A stretch of DNA of 14,251 nt from Desulfovibrionaceae bacterium. Its GTDB lineage: Bacteria > Desulfobacterota > Desulfovibrionia > Desulfovibrionales > Desulfovibrionaceae. Location of the stretch: positions 1 through 14,251 of the forward strand of contig CAAGJV010000223.1 of assembly GCA_900770205.1 (NCBI GenBank). The letters run 5' to 3'. Positions within the stretch are counted from its first letter, which is position 1. Every line of letters begins with the position of its first letter. Positions 13,769 to 14,251 of the stretch are shown here, piece by piece. A program made the position numbers and the translations under genes. Below the pieces are notes generated by a model. It had not been told where the DNA came from, made no database searches, and saw only the letters and a list, made by a program, of their open reading frames with translations.

Positions 13769-14251
13769 ATGTCTATCTCAACCTTCACCAAAACATCTGC
13801 TCTGCTTTTCTGCTCCCTCGTTTTTTGTGCAGGAACGGCACTGGCAGCACCGCAAACCATCAAAGTTTCTCTTGTCACCAAAGACAGCGACATGTTCACG
13901 AAGGTTATGCGAGACACCTTCAAACCCATGATCGAAGAAAAAAGCGGCGGGAAATACAAGGTTGAAATCTACACCGGAGGAGCGCTCGGCAATTCCGACA
14001 CCGTTATTCAGGGAACCCAGTTCGGCACCATACACCTTGCCATGGAATCCACTTCCAATATTTCTCAGTTCGTACCAGAATTTGCCGTTTTCGATATGCC
14101 CTATATGTTCCCTACACTGCAGAGCATCAGCAAGGCTGTAGCTTCCCCCGCAGGGAAGAACCTGAAAGACCTCTGCCTGAAGAAAAAAATCAACGCTCTC
14201 AAAATCATTCCCTCCACATTCCGTACCATCGCCACCTCCATGCCCGTTAAC
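13769..14251 (+). CDS. dctP: TRAP transporter periplasmic solute-binding protein (DctP family), 3' end outside window
   Basis: The first 161 codons of a periplasmic binding protein; the frame is still open at the right edge. AAGGAG (13756-13761) lies seven bases before the ATG. A Sec signal peptide is clear: Lys8, a hydrophobic core (about 10-24), and a likely cut after ALA at 26 or 27. The mature part begins PQTIKVSLVTKDSDMF. It continues with the usual DctP pattern EEKSGGKYKVEIYTGGALG (about 55-73), a Gln-rich turn, the LAMESTSNISQFVPEF block and FDMPYMFP before the middle of the family length of about 330. The substrate-contacting arginine and the following domain lie at or past the edge, so the ligand cannot be predicted. 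The position after dctM is unusual; dctP more often comes first. Confidence 0.9.
   Translation, partial: MSISTFTKTSALLFCSLVFCAGTALAAPQTIKVSLVTKDSDMFTKVMRDTFKPMIEEKSGGKYKVEIYTGGALGNSDTVIQGTQFGTIHLAMESTSNISQFVPEFAVFDMPYMFPTLQSISKAVASPAGKNLKDLCLKKKINALKIIPSTFRTIATSMPVN

Noticed and set aside
1..14251. CRISPR arrays, tRNA or rRNA genes, insertion sequences
   Set aside because: No regularly spaced repeats, no cloverleaf-like segments, and no transposase frames or terminal inverted repeats were seen by eye on either strand.

Overview
The window reads as a bacterial chromosome segment with a moderate G+C content. It holds eleven protein genes on both strands, tightly packed except for one A/T-rich regulatory gap. 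Ubiquitous housekeeping genes sit beside tripartite TRAP transport genes, a TauE/SafE-type exporter and a methylglyoxal synthase. The combination and the protein style fit a deltaproteobacterium of the Desulfovibrio type, possibly gut-associated. This assignment is an inference from gene content, because no rRNA or other taxonomic marker is present.

Layout from left to right. Positions 2-1464 (+) carry the 3' end of one ABC-2 exporter permease and a complete second one, overlapping by four bases; they look like the end of an HlyD/ATPase/permease/permease drug-efflux operon. Positions 1492-2288 (+) hold a TauE/SafE family exporter whose promoter contains a 20-bp near-perfect palindrome, a likely repressor site. 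A hairpin at 2297-2333 closes this gene and, on the other strand, the converging ftsK-folD pair. On the minus strand efp (6704-6147) is followed by a strong terminator, then ftsK (6030-3265) and folD (3231-2356), the last two 33 nt apart. On the plus strand and divergent from efp, a compact run holds ysxC (engB), a UvrD/PcrA-type helicase gene, thiL and mgsA. Gaps there are 6, 2 and 80 nt, and the run ends at a 13-bp hairpin terminator at 11395-11424.

Positions 11425-11971 contain no credible gene. They hold, in order, a 19-bp perfect odd-centred palindrome, a tract with about 11% G+C, an 11-bp direct repeat spaced 65 bp apart, a good match to a sigma-54 (-24/-12) promoter at 11747-11762, and a leader of about 200 nt with two potential hairpins. 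Downstream is a TRAP transporter operon in the order dctQ-dctM-dctP; the substrate-binding protein gene runs off the right edge.

The genes serve efflux (ABC-2, TauE), translation (EF-P, YsxC), chromosome segregation (FtsK), one-carbon folate metabolism (FolD), DNA repair (helicase), thiamine diphosphate synthesis (ThiL), the methylglyoxal bypass (MgsA) and solute uptake (TRAP). I saw no mobile element, CRISPR array, tRNA or rRNA. No gene group here looks like an undescribed multi-gene system. The parts most worth following up are the regulatory architecture in front of the TRAP operon and the palindrome in the TauE promoter.
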